Part shown: piece after piece, positions 1-9,712 of the stretch
How positions within the stretch are numbered: position 1 is the stretch's first letter
Layout of the letters: each line of letters begins with the position of its first letter
The notes under the pieces: model-generated
What the model saw: the letters and a program-made list of their open reading frames with translations, nothing else
What the model was told of the DNA's origin: nothing
Databases searched by the model: none
Assembly (NCBI GenBank): GCA_001048675.1
Contig: CCKK01000003.1
Coordinates: forward strand, 248,001 to 312,000
Source: Vibrio diabolicus
GTDB taxonomy: Bacteria; Pseudomonadota; Gammaproteobacteria; Enterobacterales; Vibrionaceae
DNA length: 64,000 bases
Direction of reading: 5' to 3'
Translations under genes and position numbers: made by a program

Positions 1-79
1 TATCAAACTTCCGGCATAACAAGATTAAAATACAACCAAGTTTTGCTCAGTTAATCACTATTCTTTAAGAGATTGTCTA

Positions 80-106
80 AAAAGCTCACATTTGTCTCTC
101 CGATGG
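80..106 (+). promoter_or_regulatory. Probable sigma-28 (FliA) promoter of cheV
   Basis: AAAAGCTC at 80-87, an 11-base spacer, then TCCGATGG at 99-106. The E. coli consensus is TAAAGTTT-N11-GCCGATAA, so the spacing is exact and the AAAG and CCGAT cores match. It lies about 65 bases before cheV, which is normally expressed with the flagellar/chemotaxis regulon. The assignment is by eye. Confidence 0.5.
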
Positions 107-169
107 TTGAAGCCTTCGTCTGATAAGATTAGATTAGACACAATTCGGTGGTATTTATAAGGTTATTTC

Positions 170-1085
170 ATGGCAAAAGTCGTTAGTAAAGCGAATCAAT
201 CTCAGGGCATGTTGATGTTCAAACTCACCCTGCAACAGAGTTTCGCGATAGGCACGCTAAAAGTCCGTGAAATCGTTCCGTATATGCCAACCACGAAGAT
301 CCCTTACTCGCATCATCACGTTATTGGCACCGTCACAATACGTAACTTAACAGTGCCTGTGATCGACATGTCAGCGGCTGTCGGCTTTCGTCCTATCAGT
401 GAAGAAGAATAACAAAAATTGCTACTTGATCGTGACAGACTGTTTGCGAACCGTGGTCGCCTTTATGGTTCGTAGTATTGAGAAGATCATTGAATGCGAT
501 TGGAAAGCCATTGAAACCCCACCAGCGAGCGCTGGGAAAAATATTTTCGTAACGGGTATTACTCGCTACGAAGACAAAACGGTTCAGATGCTGGATGTAG
601 AACTGCTGCTTTCCAAAATTTATCCGCAATACGAAAACTCAAAGATCCCGATGCTGACAGATGTTGAACGTGAGCGCCTAAAAGCATTAAGCATTCTTTT
701 GGTGGATGACTCTTCCATCGCTCGTAAACAGCTGTGTGATGCTCTTGATAGTATCAATATCGGATACCAAATTTGTAAAAATGGTTTAGACGCATTAGAG
801 CTGATGAAAAGCGAGGCTGAGGCTCATCGACCAATCGATATTTTGGTCAGTGATATTGAGATGCCAGGGCTTGACGGCTACGAGCTAGCATTCGAAGTAC
901 AAAATGACTCCGCTCTTAATCACTCATACCGCATTTTGCATACGTCGTTATCGAGCGAAATCTGTGTAGACAGAGCTCACCAAGTTGGCGCACACGAGGC
1001 GCTTGAGAAGTTCAATGCTGGTGAGCTGATTGAAGCCATGCTGCGCGGAGCAAAAGAACTAGAAGCCAAAGCTATGGCTTCTTAA
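170..1085 (+). pseudogene. cheV: Chemotaxis coupling protein CheV, frameshifted
   Basis: CheV couples chemoreceptors to CheA through a CheW-like domain and is tuned by a C-terminal receiver domain. The first 80 codons (170-412) give the start of the CheW domain and end at a TAA directly after a Glu-Glu-Glu run. The rest of the CheW domain and a complete receiver domain (VDDSS, phosphoacceptor Asp in SDIEMPGLDGYE, conserved Lys in EALEKF) continue in another frame to 1085. Removing one A at 411-412 gives EEEYKNCY and restores one protein of about 305 residues. The gene is either recently broken or, more likely, carries a sequence error. Start chosen at the ATG after a purine-rich stretch; a sigma-28-like promoter lies upstream. 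Confidence 0.9.
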
Positions 1086-1185
1086 CTCTAAACTAAACAG
1101 CCAAGAAGCAAATTGTCGAATATGGTGTTTTGCGGCCATTTTTTCGCGCAGAAGCTTTGATGTTCGCAGCTGCTAGTTTCTCAGG

Positions 1186-1722
1186 TCACTTCTTTGGCAT
1201 CGAGTAACTACGAGATACAAACTCTGTCTCTTCGACTTGATTGATGTGATTAATATAAGAAGCCAAGCTATAAAGTACATTCGCCAATAAGTTCGCGTAA
1301 CGAAATAGAATGGGGGCAGGTTGCTTCTTACCTGCATGTTCGATCGCAACTAATGCTCGTACCGTTTTTTTAGCTTGGCAACGGCACAAATGCAATTGAC
1401 TGGATGCAGGGTGCCCTCCGGGTAGAACGAAACCTTTGAATCCACCATCAATGCGTTGCTTAAGTAATTCATAATCTGCCTTTAGCTCTTCAACTTCCGC
1501 TTCTGTAATCGCTAGCTTTCCGCGAACCGAACCATTTAGGTGATAAACATTAGGCTGCATTCTTGTCAGTATATCGCGGCTAAACTCGTCCAGATCCATC
1601 GCGAGGACTAAACCAATACGACTACAAAGTTCATCTGCCGTGATTTCAAAGTCACAAACCGGACTGTCCTCGTAAATAAAGGGATAACAAATCTCACTCA
1701 ATTCCTTGCTCACAGGCTTCAT
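1186..1722 (-). CDS. PduO/EutT-like cobalamin adenosyltransferase-family protein
   Basis: A 178-residue protein whose C-terminal half has the family motif FVLPGGHPASSQLHL followed by a basic helix (CRCQAKKTVRALV), typical of the five-helix bundle of ATP:cob(I)alamin adenosyltransferases. The N-terminal TGD-x-G-x-T nucleotide loop of active PduO proteins is not visible, so activity is doubtful and a binding role is possible. It lies 96 bases downstream of hutZ on the same strand and may be the last gene of the hutWXZ transcript. Family assignment is fair; function is inferred. Confidence 0.65.
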   Translation of the reverse strand: MKPVSKELSEICYPFIYEDSPVCDFEITADELCSRIGLVLAMDLDEFSRDILTRMQPNVYHLNGSVRGKLAITEAEVEELKADYELLKQRIDGGFKGFVLPGGHPASSQLHLCRCQAKKTVRALVAIEHAGKKQPAPILFRYANLLANVLYSLASYINHINQVEETEFVSRSYSMPKK

Positions 1723-1818
1723 GCTTTTGTTCCAATATAAAAAAGGGAGCCAGTATAACCTAACTCCCCTTATGCGTTCATTATTCCGAATGCTCGATTT
1801 TACATGACCGGTTTACAA

Positions 1819-2349
1819 TCAAGCACTTTCGATTTTCTTGTGACCTTCTTGAAGGTGAACAAAGTCCACTAAATCGTCGCCAGAGACTTGATACGCTTGA
1901 CCAAAGCCTTTAACAAACAGTCCCGATTCTGGCTTTAAGTTAAACAACACGAAATCCTCTAGTTGGCTGAGACCATCAATAATCTCACCAAAACGTTCTT
2001 TCATTTGTCCAACAACTTGTTGCCACATCTCTGTGTCTCGCTCAACCACATTTGCTACCGCATCAAAAGTTAAGCGCTTACGAGCAAACAACTGCTTTGA
2101 AGATTCTTCATCTTCGATCATCATCAAAGAAACGTTTGGATTTTCTAAAAGGTTACGAGCATGACGAGCGATTTTAGAAATGAGTACGAAGTAGCCTTCC
2201 TGATTTTGGACATAAGGCGCGTAGCTTACATTAGGGCGACCTTCTGCATCGACAGTTGCAAGCTGAAGCGTACGACGCTCCTGACGAAACTCTTTGATCT
2301 CTGGCCCTAAACGACCTTGCAAACGCTCTTGTTTAACTTGTTGATCCAT
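1819..2349 (-). CDS. hutZ: Haem-degrading protein HutZ
   Basis: 176 residues of the split-barrel pyridoxamine-phosphate-oxidase-like fold. In V. cholerae HutZ cleaves haem to release iron in the cytoplasm, with His170 as axial ligand supported by Asp132. Both are present here: Asp132 in QLEDFVL and His170 in the C-terminal EGHKK. The gene follows hutX by about 56 bases in the order hutW-hutX-hutZ, as in other vibrios. The start ATG is the only good one. Regulation is probably through Fur at the shared upstream region near 4.4 kb. Confidence 0.93.
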   Translation of the reverse strand: MDQQVKQERLQGRLGPEIKEFRQERRTLQLATVDAEGRPNVSYAPYVQNQEGYFVLISKIARHARNLLENPNVSLMMIEDEESSKQLFARKRLTFDAVANVVERDTEMWQQVVGQMKERFGEIIDGLSQLEDFVLFNLKPESGLFVKGFGQAYQVSGDDLVDFVHLQEGHKKIESA

Positions 2350-2405
2350 ATTGATACCTGACTTTACTAATTAGTATTCGAGTTGAGCCTCGATTATGTT
2401 TGTGA

Positions 2406-2909
2406 TTACTTTTTCAATTCGGCTTGTAAGGCGCGGAATGCGGTGACTTGATCTTCAAGTAGCTCGCGCTTTTCGTTACGGCCTAAATAAACTTTGAAAA
2501 TATTGCTTCCGCACTCAGAGAAAAAGCCAAAATAGTGACTCTCTCTACCCATAAACGGTTTGCTGACCAACGCTACATTTTTAACATTATCTAGCTTCAA
2601 GTGACCGTGTAGCTCACCTTCTCTGCCCATTAAATTGTAATAGCCACGCGCCACTTTTCCCTTTGGGAATGGCGCTTTGACTTCAAAAATAGAGCCAAAA
2701 GAGTGAACAATAGTCGTCACCGGGCCGAAACCAACCAAACCTTCTAGAATGCTTTGTGCTTGCGCTCCTGGAGCGATGGCCACCATTTCCTGCGGCAAAG
2801 CCGCAACAACCTCAAATTCAGAAATACCGAGACGTTCTGCCATCGCTGCTGGCAATAATTGCGGTTCTTGCTCTAGTAATGCTTCAACTTGTTGTTTGAT
2901 TGATTCCAT
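2406..2909 (-). CDS. hutX: Haem carrier protein HutX
   Basis: 167 residues from the MESIKQQ start. HutX binds haem in the cytosol and hands it to HutZ. The core resembles ChuX/HutX proteins: AFPPKGKVARGYYNL-like segment (here APFPKGKVARGYYNL), HGHLKLDNVKNVALVSKPF and SHYFGFFSE. An in-frame ATG at 2939 overlaps the hutW stop (TAATG) and would add ten Lys-rich residues. I prefer 2909 because known HutX proteins begin with MES, but translation coupled to hutW from 2939 is possible. Confidence 0.92.
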   Translation of the reverse strand: MESIKQQVEALLEQEPQLLPAAMAERLGISEFEVVAALPQEMVAIAPGAQAQSILEGLVGFGPVTTIVHSFGSIFEVKAPFPKGKVARGYYNLMGREGELHGHLKLDNVKNVALVSKPFMGRESHYFGFFSECGSNIFKVYLGRNEKRELLEDQVTAFRALQAELKK

Positions 2910-2938
2910 ATGTTTTCCGTCTTTTTTCAATTTTTTCA

Positions 2939-4310
2939 TTAATTATTGGATACTTTCGGTACGGTATCGTTCATCTCTGACGTAAGTACCTGAATACAAC
3001 CTTGAGCCAATGAAACGGCCCAGAAACTGCCTGCAAGAGTAAGAAGTAGGCTACGTTCATGCAGTTCCACTAAACCTTTTTGCTGCCACACTTTAAATAG
3101 AGGCATTAAAAACCCGAACGTGTCCTCCCCCATAAACGATGGCAGTTGGTTTGCCTGAACGATACCGCGATCAAACCCGGATTTGAGTGCAGCAAATAGT
3201 GGCTCTAGAGGGCTTTGCTTCATCATCATAGCGATGGTGCTTTGCCCTTCTTTGATGGCTTTAATATAGGTCGCCAATGTGCGATGTTGCATCATCCCGT
3301 AACCACCGATATTACCTCCAGCGCCACAGCCAATTGGCAGTACCTCTGCATATGTCTTGGCTAAACTGTTGTATAAACTACGTTCACGGTTATCGATTGC
3401 CCAATGGTTCACACTCAGTTGCTTCATATGGTGTTTGGCCATAAAGTTCACACCGAGCTCATACATGCCTGCTTTTTCTGGCGTGGTAGCTGGGTGGGGG
3501 GATTTTTCCTTTTTCTACAAGGTTAAGCATGGGTGCTGAACCACCGACGACCAACTGATATAAGTCCAACCCGTGTGCGCCAGTCGAGAGAAAATCATTT
3601 AAATCTTGCTCTAACACTTCTTTGGTTTGATAAGGCAAGCCGTAGAGTAAATCGATAATGACAGGAATTTTGTCTTCGTTGGCAATCTCGCTAACTCGCT
3701 TGAGCACATCTTCTCTATCATCTAATCGTTTCGCGCTGCGACGCACTTGTGTATTAAAACTTTGCACACCAAAAGAGAAACGATTAAATCCACCGTCTAG
3801 AGCGCCTTGGTATAGCTCATCAGAAAAACGGTTGATGCGACCTTCTAAGGTGATTTCACAATCCGAGGCCAAAGGAAAGTGCTCATGAATCGCCTGACCT
3901 AACACGCGAACCTGTGCTGGAGACAGATCCGTTGGCGTTCCACCACCGATATACACAGCATGGAAAATACCGTTTTGTGTCCAAGGCAATGCAGCTTTCT
4001 CCTTGAGCTCCTGCATCATTGCGTCAAAGTACTCATCAACCAGTGCGCGGCTCGCAGCATTTTGAAAGAAGTTACAAAAGGTGCAACGTACGCGACAAAA
4101 TGGAACGTGAATATAAAGACAACGTTTATTGGTCGCTTTAACCGAGTTAGCGGTAACGCTTGAAAAAATCGCCTGCTGCTGAGGTGGGGGTACAGGCACG
4201 CTCGCTCCGCCAGCGTGTGCCGAATGTTTCTTAACAAAGGCAAATCGCAATGGGTCAGGGCTATCGCTTCCCAACACTGATTCGTCAAATTTGTCGATAT
4301 CGACGCTCAT
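2939..4310 (-). pseudogene. hutW: Anaerobic haem-degrading radical SAM protein HutW, frameshifted
   Basis: HutW/ChuW proteins are radical SAM methyltransferases that open the haem ring without oxygen. The N-terminal part (to about 3459) carries the CxxxCxxC cluster motif in VPFCRVRCTFCNF and GGGTPTDLS. The C-terminal part (2939-3466) carries GCGAGGNIGGYGMMQHR. They are in different frames. Deleting one G from the six-G run at 3496-3501 joins them through HPATTPEKAGMYELG, which fits the family. The start is uncertain between 4334 and 4310; MSVDIDKF at 4310 is preferred. The gene is first of the leftward hutW-X-Z transcript and divergent from tonB. Confidence 0.88.
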
Positions 4311-4387
4311 ATATACTCGCTTAGCTCCCACCATATAAGGGGTAGAGGCTGGTCTTTAAAAATCTGCAAGAATCATAATTTGAGCGT

Positions 4388-4406
4388 AATGATAATGCAA
4401 TTGATA
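4388..4406 (+). promoter_or_regulatory. Fur-box-like site between hutW and tonB
   Basis: AATGATAATGCAATTGATA lies midway in the 160-base divergent promoter region of hutW and tonB. It keeps the TAATGATAAT core of the 19-bp Fur consensus, with a weaker right half. Iron repression of both haem-uptake arms is the established pattern in vibrios; this particular site is inferred. Confidence 0.5.
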
Positions 4407-4470
4407 ATTGATCTTATTTCGGTTGTGAGTAATAATCTGCTCAAGTTTTCATAGTTTCCCGAGATATTCC

Positions 4471-5223
4471 GTGAACGTACAAAGATATGTCATTGCAGGA
4501 GGTGCTTCCCTTGCCATCCATGCCGCACTTCTTTTTGTTTCTCAAGAAACGAAAGTGTTCGCGATGCCTGCTGGAAATCCAGCAAGTTCGGTAAGTTTAA
4601 ACCTTGTATCGGCACCACCACCTACCGTCGAAACATCCACGCCAGAAAATGTGGCGCCACCAAAAGAACCGCAGCCTCAGGAGCAGCCTGAGCCGGAAAA
4701 GAAGATCGTAAAGAAACAGGTCGTTAAGAAAGACGCTGTTAAGAAAAAGGTAGTGAAGAAAAAAACAAGAGCCGGTTAAACAATCTAAGCCTAAGACGGT
4801 GGAACCAGCCAAAGCCGTAACAAAACAAGAGAATCAGCCCGAAGCCAAACCGAAAGAAAAAAACGGAAACCGGCGAAGAAAGAGATGGTCGCTCAGCAAA
4901 CCGCGCCAGCGAGCCAATCCAAAGGGGCAACGTCTCAACCTATTTTGGTCGACAAACCTACGTTTGTGAATCAACCAACTCAGCCTCGCTACCCAAGATC
5001 TGCACAAAGACGCGGTATCGAAGGCGTAGCCTTATATGAAATATGGCTCGATGAAAATGGCAATCAAATTAAACAGGTTTTGATTGAGTCTTCCGGCACA
5101 AAATCGCTGGACGCCTCAGCGCTTCGTGCCATCAAACAGTGGCAATTTACACCACATATTTCGGGCGGGCTAAAAGTGGCTCACCGAGTACAAGTACCTG
5201 TTCGTTTTAAGTTGGATGGATAA
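4471..5223 (+). pseudogene. tonB1: Energy-transducing protein TonB1, double frameshift
   Basis: TonB carries proton-motive energy from ExbB/ExbD to outer-membrane haem and siderophore receptors. Visible are an N-terminal membrane anchor (residues about 7-24), a Pro/Glu then Lys-rich spacer, and a C-terminal TonB domain (YPRSAQRRGIEG, SSGTKSLDASALRAIKQWQF, VPVRFKLDG). The first and last parts are in the same frame, but between them are three stops. Removing one A from the seven-A run at 4759-4765 and adding one A to the seven-A run at 4857-4863 opens the frame throughout as a Lys/Pro-rich spacer. Its stop overlaps the exbB start (TAATG). Confidence 0.88.
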
Positions 5224-5921
5224 TGGAACAACTACAAGAATTACAAACTCAACTTGGCCTAATGACATGGCCTTTGATCATTTGCTCAGCCCTCACCGTC
5301 ATGATCATTACCGAGCGGTTATTCCACGTTTTGATTAGCCTTGGCGTAGGGAAACGAGCCATTCGCCAAAAACTCATTGGGTTAGACCCAACGAATGGAA
5401 ACGATCTTGAGACGCTTGCAGAAGAGTTGTCGCATAAGCGACCGCTCCTTTATCGTGGCGTTGCCATGTTGCTTGCCCATCACTCTTTCTCAAAGTCTCT
5501 AAGAGAAGATGCCGCAGGCATTTGGCTACAAGAAAAACGTCATCAGCTGCATTCTGGCCTTCGCTTACTGACGTTGATTGGCGTCATTAGCCCTTTGATT
5601 GGTTTGCTTGGTACGGTACTTGGCTTAATTGAGATGTTCAAAGGCATCGCTGTCTCAACGGGGAATATCACCCCGAATGATTTGGCAGACGGTCTAGGTT
5701 TGGCCATGCGCACTACTGCAGCAGGTCTTATTATCGCCCTTCCTGCGATTTCAGGAGCACAAATCATTGGTTTGTGGGCGGATCGTGTGATCGCCAAACT
5801 CGAACACACATTAAACTATGTCAACTTATGGCTTGAAGGTATCTCTCTGCAACACGTGTCGCCAGACAATTCAACATTAGCAGTGCGCTCTTCTGCAAAG
5901 GTCGAGGCAGAAGCACAATGA
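5223..5921 (+). CDS. exbB1: TonB-system proton channel ExbB1
   Basis: 232 residues of the MotA/TolQ/ExbB family, which forms the inner-membrane proton channel with ExbD. Three hydrophobic segments are visible (about 15-37, 117-140 and 160-182). The signature LLTLIGVISPLIGLLGTVLGLIEMF and DLADGLGLAMRTTAAGLIIALPA region is intact. The start ATG overlaps the tonB stop and the end overlaps exbD by four bases (ATGA), so the three are translationally coupled. Confidence 0.94.
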   Translation: MEQLQELQTQLGLMTWPLIICSALTVMIITERLFHVLISLGVGKRAIRQKLIGLDPTNGNDLETLAEELSHKRPLLYRGVAMLLAHHSFSKSLREDAAGIWLQEKRHQLHSGLRLLTLIGVISPLIGLLGTVLGLIEMFKGIAVSTGNITPNDLADGLGLAMRTTAAGLIIALPAISGAQIIGLWADRVIAKLEHTLNYVNLWLEGISLQHVSPDNSTLAVRSSAKVEAEAQ

Positions 5922-6331
5922 TTAAAACGCCACAAGACAACACTCGTAACGACTTAACTCCTGATTTAACACCGCTGTTGGACATCATTTTTATCGTAAT
6001 GGTTTTCCTGATGTTAACTGCAGCGGTCAAGCTCGATTCATTAGATGTCAATTTACCGAGTACAGAATCTCAGGCCGTTGCAAATGTCGATAAGCAATCC
6101 ATCACGGTAAATATTCTCAAAGACGAGCCTTACTGGGCCATTAACGGCAAGACATACATCGATTGGGACAACTTTACCCTCGCGCTGCTAGAAGAGAGTA
6201 AATCAAGCGATAAACCGATTGTGATTGGAGCAGAAAAAACCGCGAACATTCAGTCGCTAGTTCAACTTCTCGGCTTTTTACAAGAAAACGGAATTCAGGC
6301 AACTCAGTTACTCACTGAAGAGCCATCATAA
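5918..6331 (+). CDS. exbD1: TonB-system channel subunit ExbD1
   Basis: 137 residues of the ExbD/TolR family. It has a short cytoplasmic tail, one membrane helix (about 17-37) containing Asp22 in LTPLLDIIFIV, equivalent to the proton-carrying Asp25 of E. coli ExbD, and a periplasmic domain. The start overlaps exbB by four bases. A gap of about 28 bases separates it from hutB, so the whole tonB-exbBD-hutBCD set is probably one transcript. Confidence 0.94.
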   Translation: MIKTPQDNTRNDLTPDLTPLLDIIFIVMVFLMLTAAVKLDSLDVNLPSTESQAVANVDKQSITVNILKDEPYWAINGKTYIDWDNFTLALLEESKSSDKPIVIGAEKTANIQSLVQLLGFLQENGIQATQLLTEEPS

Positions 6332-6359
6332 AAATAAGTAAGATAGAGATCCTTTCAAA

Positions 6360-7229
6360 ATGAAGAACACACGTGCCACCATTCATGCTGTTGTTACGGC
6401 AGCCATTTACCTACTTGCGAGTAGCCAACTTTTTGCCAATGAAACACCATCATCAGAGCGTGTTGTTAGTGCAGGCAGTGCCGTCACTGAACTGTTGCTT
6501 GAACTCAACGCCAAAGATAGCTTGGTTGCTATCGACGTAACCAGTCAGTTACCAAAAGGCATGGAGCTGCCTAAAGTAGGCTACCATCGCCGCCTTTCAG
6601 CAGAAGGGTTGCTCGCCTTACGTCCGACAAAAGTCATTGGCTCTGATGAGATGGGACCGAAAACAGCATTGAACCAATTAAAAGCGGCGGGGGTAGATGT
6701 AGAAATCGTCAATACTGATGCCAACGTTGAGGGCCTTTACCAACGTATCGATCAAATTGCGAACCTTATGAATCGCCAGGCTAAAGCGGAAGATTTAAAG
6801 CAAGATGTGAAAGCGCAAGTTCAAGCACTCAATGCAAATCAACCTGCTCAAGCTCAGAAAAAGAAAGTACTGTTTCTACTCATCCATGAAGGTCGACCTG
6901 CGAACGTTGCAGGATCAGAAACCACACCCGATGCAATTATCCAGCTTGCAGGCGGACTAAACCCAGCTGCTGACCAGCTGTCTTCTTACAAGCCTTTATC
7001 CACAGAAGCCATGGTAGAGATGCAGCCTGACGTTATTCTCGTTAGCGGTCGCAGCTATGAAACGCTGGGCGGTGCCGATGCGATTTTAAAAGCAATGCCA
7101 CTTCTCGCCGCAACACCTGCGGGAATGAATAAAAATATCATCACGATTGACGGTCACGCCCTTGTTGGTGGTTTGGGTCTTAAAAGCCTTGTAGAAGCCG
7201 AACGTTTGAATGCGCTGCTTTACCCATAG
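6360..7229 (+). CDS. hutB: Periplasmic haem-binding protein HutB
   Basis: 289 residues with a signal peptide (cleavage near Ala26) followed by a two-lobed periplasmic binding fold of the BtuF/ChuT type. Typical features are RVVSAGSAVTELL near the mature N-terminus, a Lys-rich linker helix around 150, and LLIHEGRPANVAGSETTPDAII. It delivers haem to the HutCD transporter. It sits between exbD and hutC with spacings of 28 and 9 bases. Confidence 0.93.
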   Translation: MKNTRATIHAVVTAAIYLLASSQLFANETPSSERVVSAGSAVTELLLELNAKDSLVAIDVTSQLPKGMELPKVGYHRRLSAEGLLALRPTKVIGSDEMGPKTALNQLKAAGVDVEIVNTDANVEGLYQRIDQIANLMNRQAKAEDLKQDVKAQVQALNANQPAQAQKKKVLFLLIHEGRPANVAGSETTPDAIIQLAGGLNPAADQLSSYKPLSTEAMVEMQPDVILVSGRSYETLGGADAILKAMPLLAATPAGMNKNIITIDGHALVGGLGLKSLVEAERLNALLYP

Positions 7230-7238
7230 AGACATGAC

Positions 7239-8277
7239 ATGTTGTTAAGACGTATCTCCCTTTCAACGACGTTATCCGTACTTAGCGGCTTTTTAGCATT
7301 TGTTGCTATCGCCTCTATTACAGTAGGTCCAATGAGCATTAGTTTCACTGACAGTTTGCGTAGCCTAACAGGAAGCAGTTCTGATCTCGCTCCTCACATT
7401 CAGTTGGTGATTAACGAGATCCGATTACCTCGCACCATTTTGTGTATGTTCATCGGCGCCATTTTGGCAATTTGTGGTGTGGTTATGCAGGGCTTATTCC
7501 GTAACCCGCTGGCCGAGCCCGGCATCATTGGTGTGTCTGCTGGTGCTGCACTTGGCGGTGCGTTCGCTATTGTTGTATTTGCAGAGCTTAGCCAAAACTA
7601 TCCGCAACTAATGAACTTAGCTGCGCTGCCTCTTTTTGCTTTCCTAGGTGGTGCGTTGACGACCATTCTCGTTTATAAGCTCGGCACAAGTAAATTTGGT
7701 ACCTCAGTTACGATTATGTTGTTAGCTGGTGTTGCCATCAGCGCGCTTTCAGGAGCGGCGATCGGTTACATGAACTTTATTGCTGATGATCAGATGCTAC
7801 GAGATCTAACACTTTGGTCGATGGGCTCATTAGCTGGCGCAAATTGGTCGGGGATAGGCCTATCCGCTGTCACGCTGGTCGTCCTATTATTCTGGTTCCA
7901 AGAAAAAATCGATGGCGCTGAATGCTCTTCTGCTAGGGGAATCAGAAGCAAGACACTTGGGAGTTCCGGTCCAAAAACTCAAACGACAGCTTATTTTGCT
8001 CTCTGCATTGGGGGTTGGTATTACGGTGAGTATTAGTGGTGCAATTGGTTTTATCGGGCTCGTGATTCCTCACTTAGGACGCATGCTAGCAGGCCCCGAC
8101 CATCGAACGCTACTGCCAATCTCTGCACTCATGGGAGCGCTGCTTCTTACCGCTGCTGATATGTTTGCTCGTATTGCCGTGGCACCAGCAGAATTACCCG
8201 TCGGTATCGTGACCGCCTTGATCGGTGCACCCTTCTTCATCTACTTATTGTTCCAGCAGAAAGGGAAGATTTTGTAA
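7239..8277 (+). pseudogene. hutC: Haem ABC transporter permease HutC, frameshifted
   Basis: A FecCD/BtuC-family permease that moves haem across the inner membrane. The first frame (7239-8036) gives the N-terminal two thirds, with RLPRTILCMFIGAILAICGVVMQGLFRNPLAEPGI. The family C-terminus (ALNALLLGESEARHLGV, IGFIGLVIPHLGRML, ELPVGIVTALIGAPFFIYLL) is in a second frame ending at 8277. Deleting one A from the six-A run at 7903-7908 joins them (FQEKSMALNALLLG) into about 345 residues, the normal family length. Its stop overlaps hutD (TAATG). Confidence 0.9.
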
Positions 8278-9059
8278 TGAACCAGATCGTTTTATCGGGT
8301 AAAAACATTTCGATGAAATTTGGCAAGCGCGTTGTTCTCGATGACATCAATATTGATATCCGAGCTGGTGAAGTGACCGCCCTACTCGGCCCCAACGGTG
8401 CGGGCAAAAGTACTTTGCTCAAGCTTCTGTGTGGTGAAATCTCTTCAAATCATGACATCGCCTACTTCGGTAAACAAAAGCATGATTGGGAGCCTGAAAA
8501 AAGCGCAAAACACATTGCGATGCTCCCACAGCACAGTACGTTGACCTTCCCATTTCTAGCCAGAGAAGTGGTCGAATTAGGCGCGATTCCGCTATCGCTG
8601 TCCAATAAAGAAACCACTAAGTTAGCTTTACATTACATGGAACAAACCGATGTAATGCATTTGGCAGAAAGCCTCTATCCATCTTTATCTGGTGGCGAAA
8701 AGCAACGATTACATCTAGCACGCGTGATGACACAGCTACACCAATCTGGCGAGGAACGAATCTTGATGCTTGATGAGCCAACCTCTGCGTTAGATCTCGC
8801 CCACCAACACAACACGTTAAAGATTGCTCGTGAGGCCGCGAAAACACAGAACGCAGCAGTCGTTGTCGTGTTGCATGACTTGAATTTAGCCTCCCAGTAC
8901 GCAGACCGACTTGTACTTTTACATAACGGAAAACTGGTTTGTGATGACACACCATGGAATGCACTGACGCCAGAGCGTATTGAGCACGTTTATGGCTACC
9001 GCTCCATCGTGACAAAACATCCAACTTTAGACTTTCCTCAAGTTCACGCCGCCGCTTAG
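8277..9059 (+). CDS. hutD: Haem ABC transporter ATPase HutD
   Basis: 260 residues, a complete ABC ATPase. Walker A is LLGPNGAGKSTLLKLL (about 36-51), the signature is LSGGEKQRLHLAR, Walker B is ILMLDEPTSALDL, and the switch His lies in VVVLHDLNLA. It is of the HmuV/ChuV type. It overlaps hutC by one base at the stop/start and ends the haem-uptake transcript, followed by a strong hairpin. Confidence 0.94.
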   Translation: MNQIVLSGKNISMKFGKRVVLDDINIDIRAGEVTALLGPNGAGKSTLLKLLCGEISSNHDIAYFGKQKHDWEPEKSAKHIAMLPQHSTLTFPFLAREVVELGAIPLSLSNKETTKLALHYMEQTDVMHLAESLYPSLSGGEKQRLHLARVMTQLHQSGEERILMLDEPTSALDLAHQHNTLKIAREAAKTQNAAVVVVLHDLNLASQYADRLVLLHNGKLVCDDTPWNALTPERIEHVYGYRSIVTKHPTLDFPQVHAAA

Positions 9060-9101
9060 CGTGTATCTCTTCTGAGCCGTCTCTTCTGCTTTCCAAACGA
9101 C

Positions 9102-9134
9102 AAAGGCCCGCAATAATCATATTGTGGGCCTTTG
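9102..9134. terminator. Bidirectional terminator after hutD
   Basis: AAAGGCCCGCAATA pairs with TATTGTGGGCCTTT around a four-base loop, flanked by short A and T tracts. It separates the rightward hut transcript from the leftward TetR gene at 9251. Confidence 0.8.
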
Positions 9135-9250
9135 CTTTGATATTTAATCGAATCTTGGGCTCAAAAGAGCGGCGAGAAAATTACTGTGTTCTGCCTTGGC
9201 TTTACAACCAAAGCAGCAAACAAGTGTTCATCTAGCGCTCTCAATTACGA

Positions 9251-9712
9251 TTACTTACTCATTTGGATCAATGAACGACCAATCAACCACTCGAGCTCTT
9301 TGTCACCACCTGCGCCAAACTGGCTTTCAACCATTTTGTATAAACGGTCAATACCGTTAGCAGCAAATTCTTGCGCATTTTCGGCCGTGACAATGTGATG
9401 GAATAGCAGTCGTAAAATCGCGAGGAACTCAGCATCTTCCAGTGCTTTAATCCAACTTTGTGAAAATGCACTTAGCCCTTTATCAAACTCTAGGTGTTCA
9501 ATAAACATTTTAAAGATACGGCCATCCAGTGCGGCGGTGAAGTCCGTTTTCTTAGGGAAGTGATGGCTAATACCGGTACGAGATATACCTGTCTGCTGAC
9601 TTAGAGTCGTGTACGACATTTTGTCGTAACCTAGTCTTAGTAGCTGATCAACAACGGCATCCATGATCTTTTGGATAGTGATTTCGGTATCTTCTTTACT
9701 ACGCTTTGGCAT
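9251..9712 (-). CDS. TetR/AcrR-family transcriptional regulator
   Basis: 153 residues. The N-terminal DNA-binding domain is clear: MSYTTLSQQTGISRTGISHHF at about 32-52 is a TetR helix-turn-helix followed by the usual PKKTDF segment. The C-terminal ligand/dimer domain is short for the family (usually 190-220 residues). It converges on the hut terminator and has no close partner gene; a 600-base non-coding stretch lies upstream. Its target is not evident from the sequence. Confidence 0.8.
   Translation of the reverse strand: MPKRSKEDTEITIQKIMDAVVDQLLRLGYDKMSYTTLSQQTGISRTGISHHFPKKTDFTAALDGRIFKMFIEHLEFDKGLSAFSQSWIKALEDAEFLAILRLLFHHIVTAENAQEFAANGIDRLYKMVESQFGAGGDKELEWLIGRSLIQMSK

Noticed and set aside
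8617..9120. 167-codon frame antisense to hutD
   Set aside because: Shadow of hutD; no domain recognised and it lies across the terminator.
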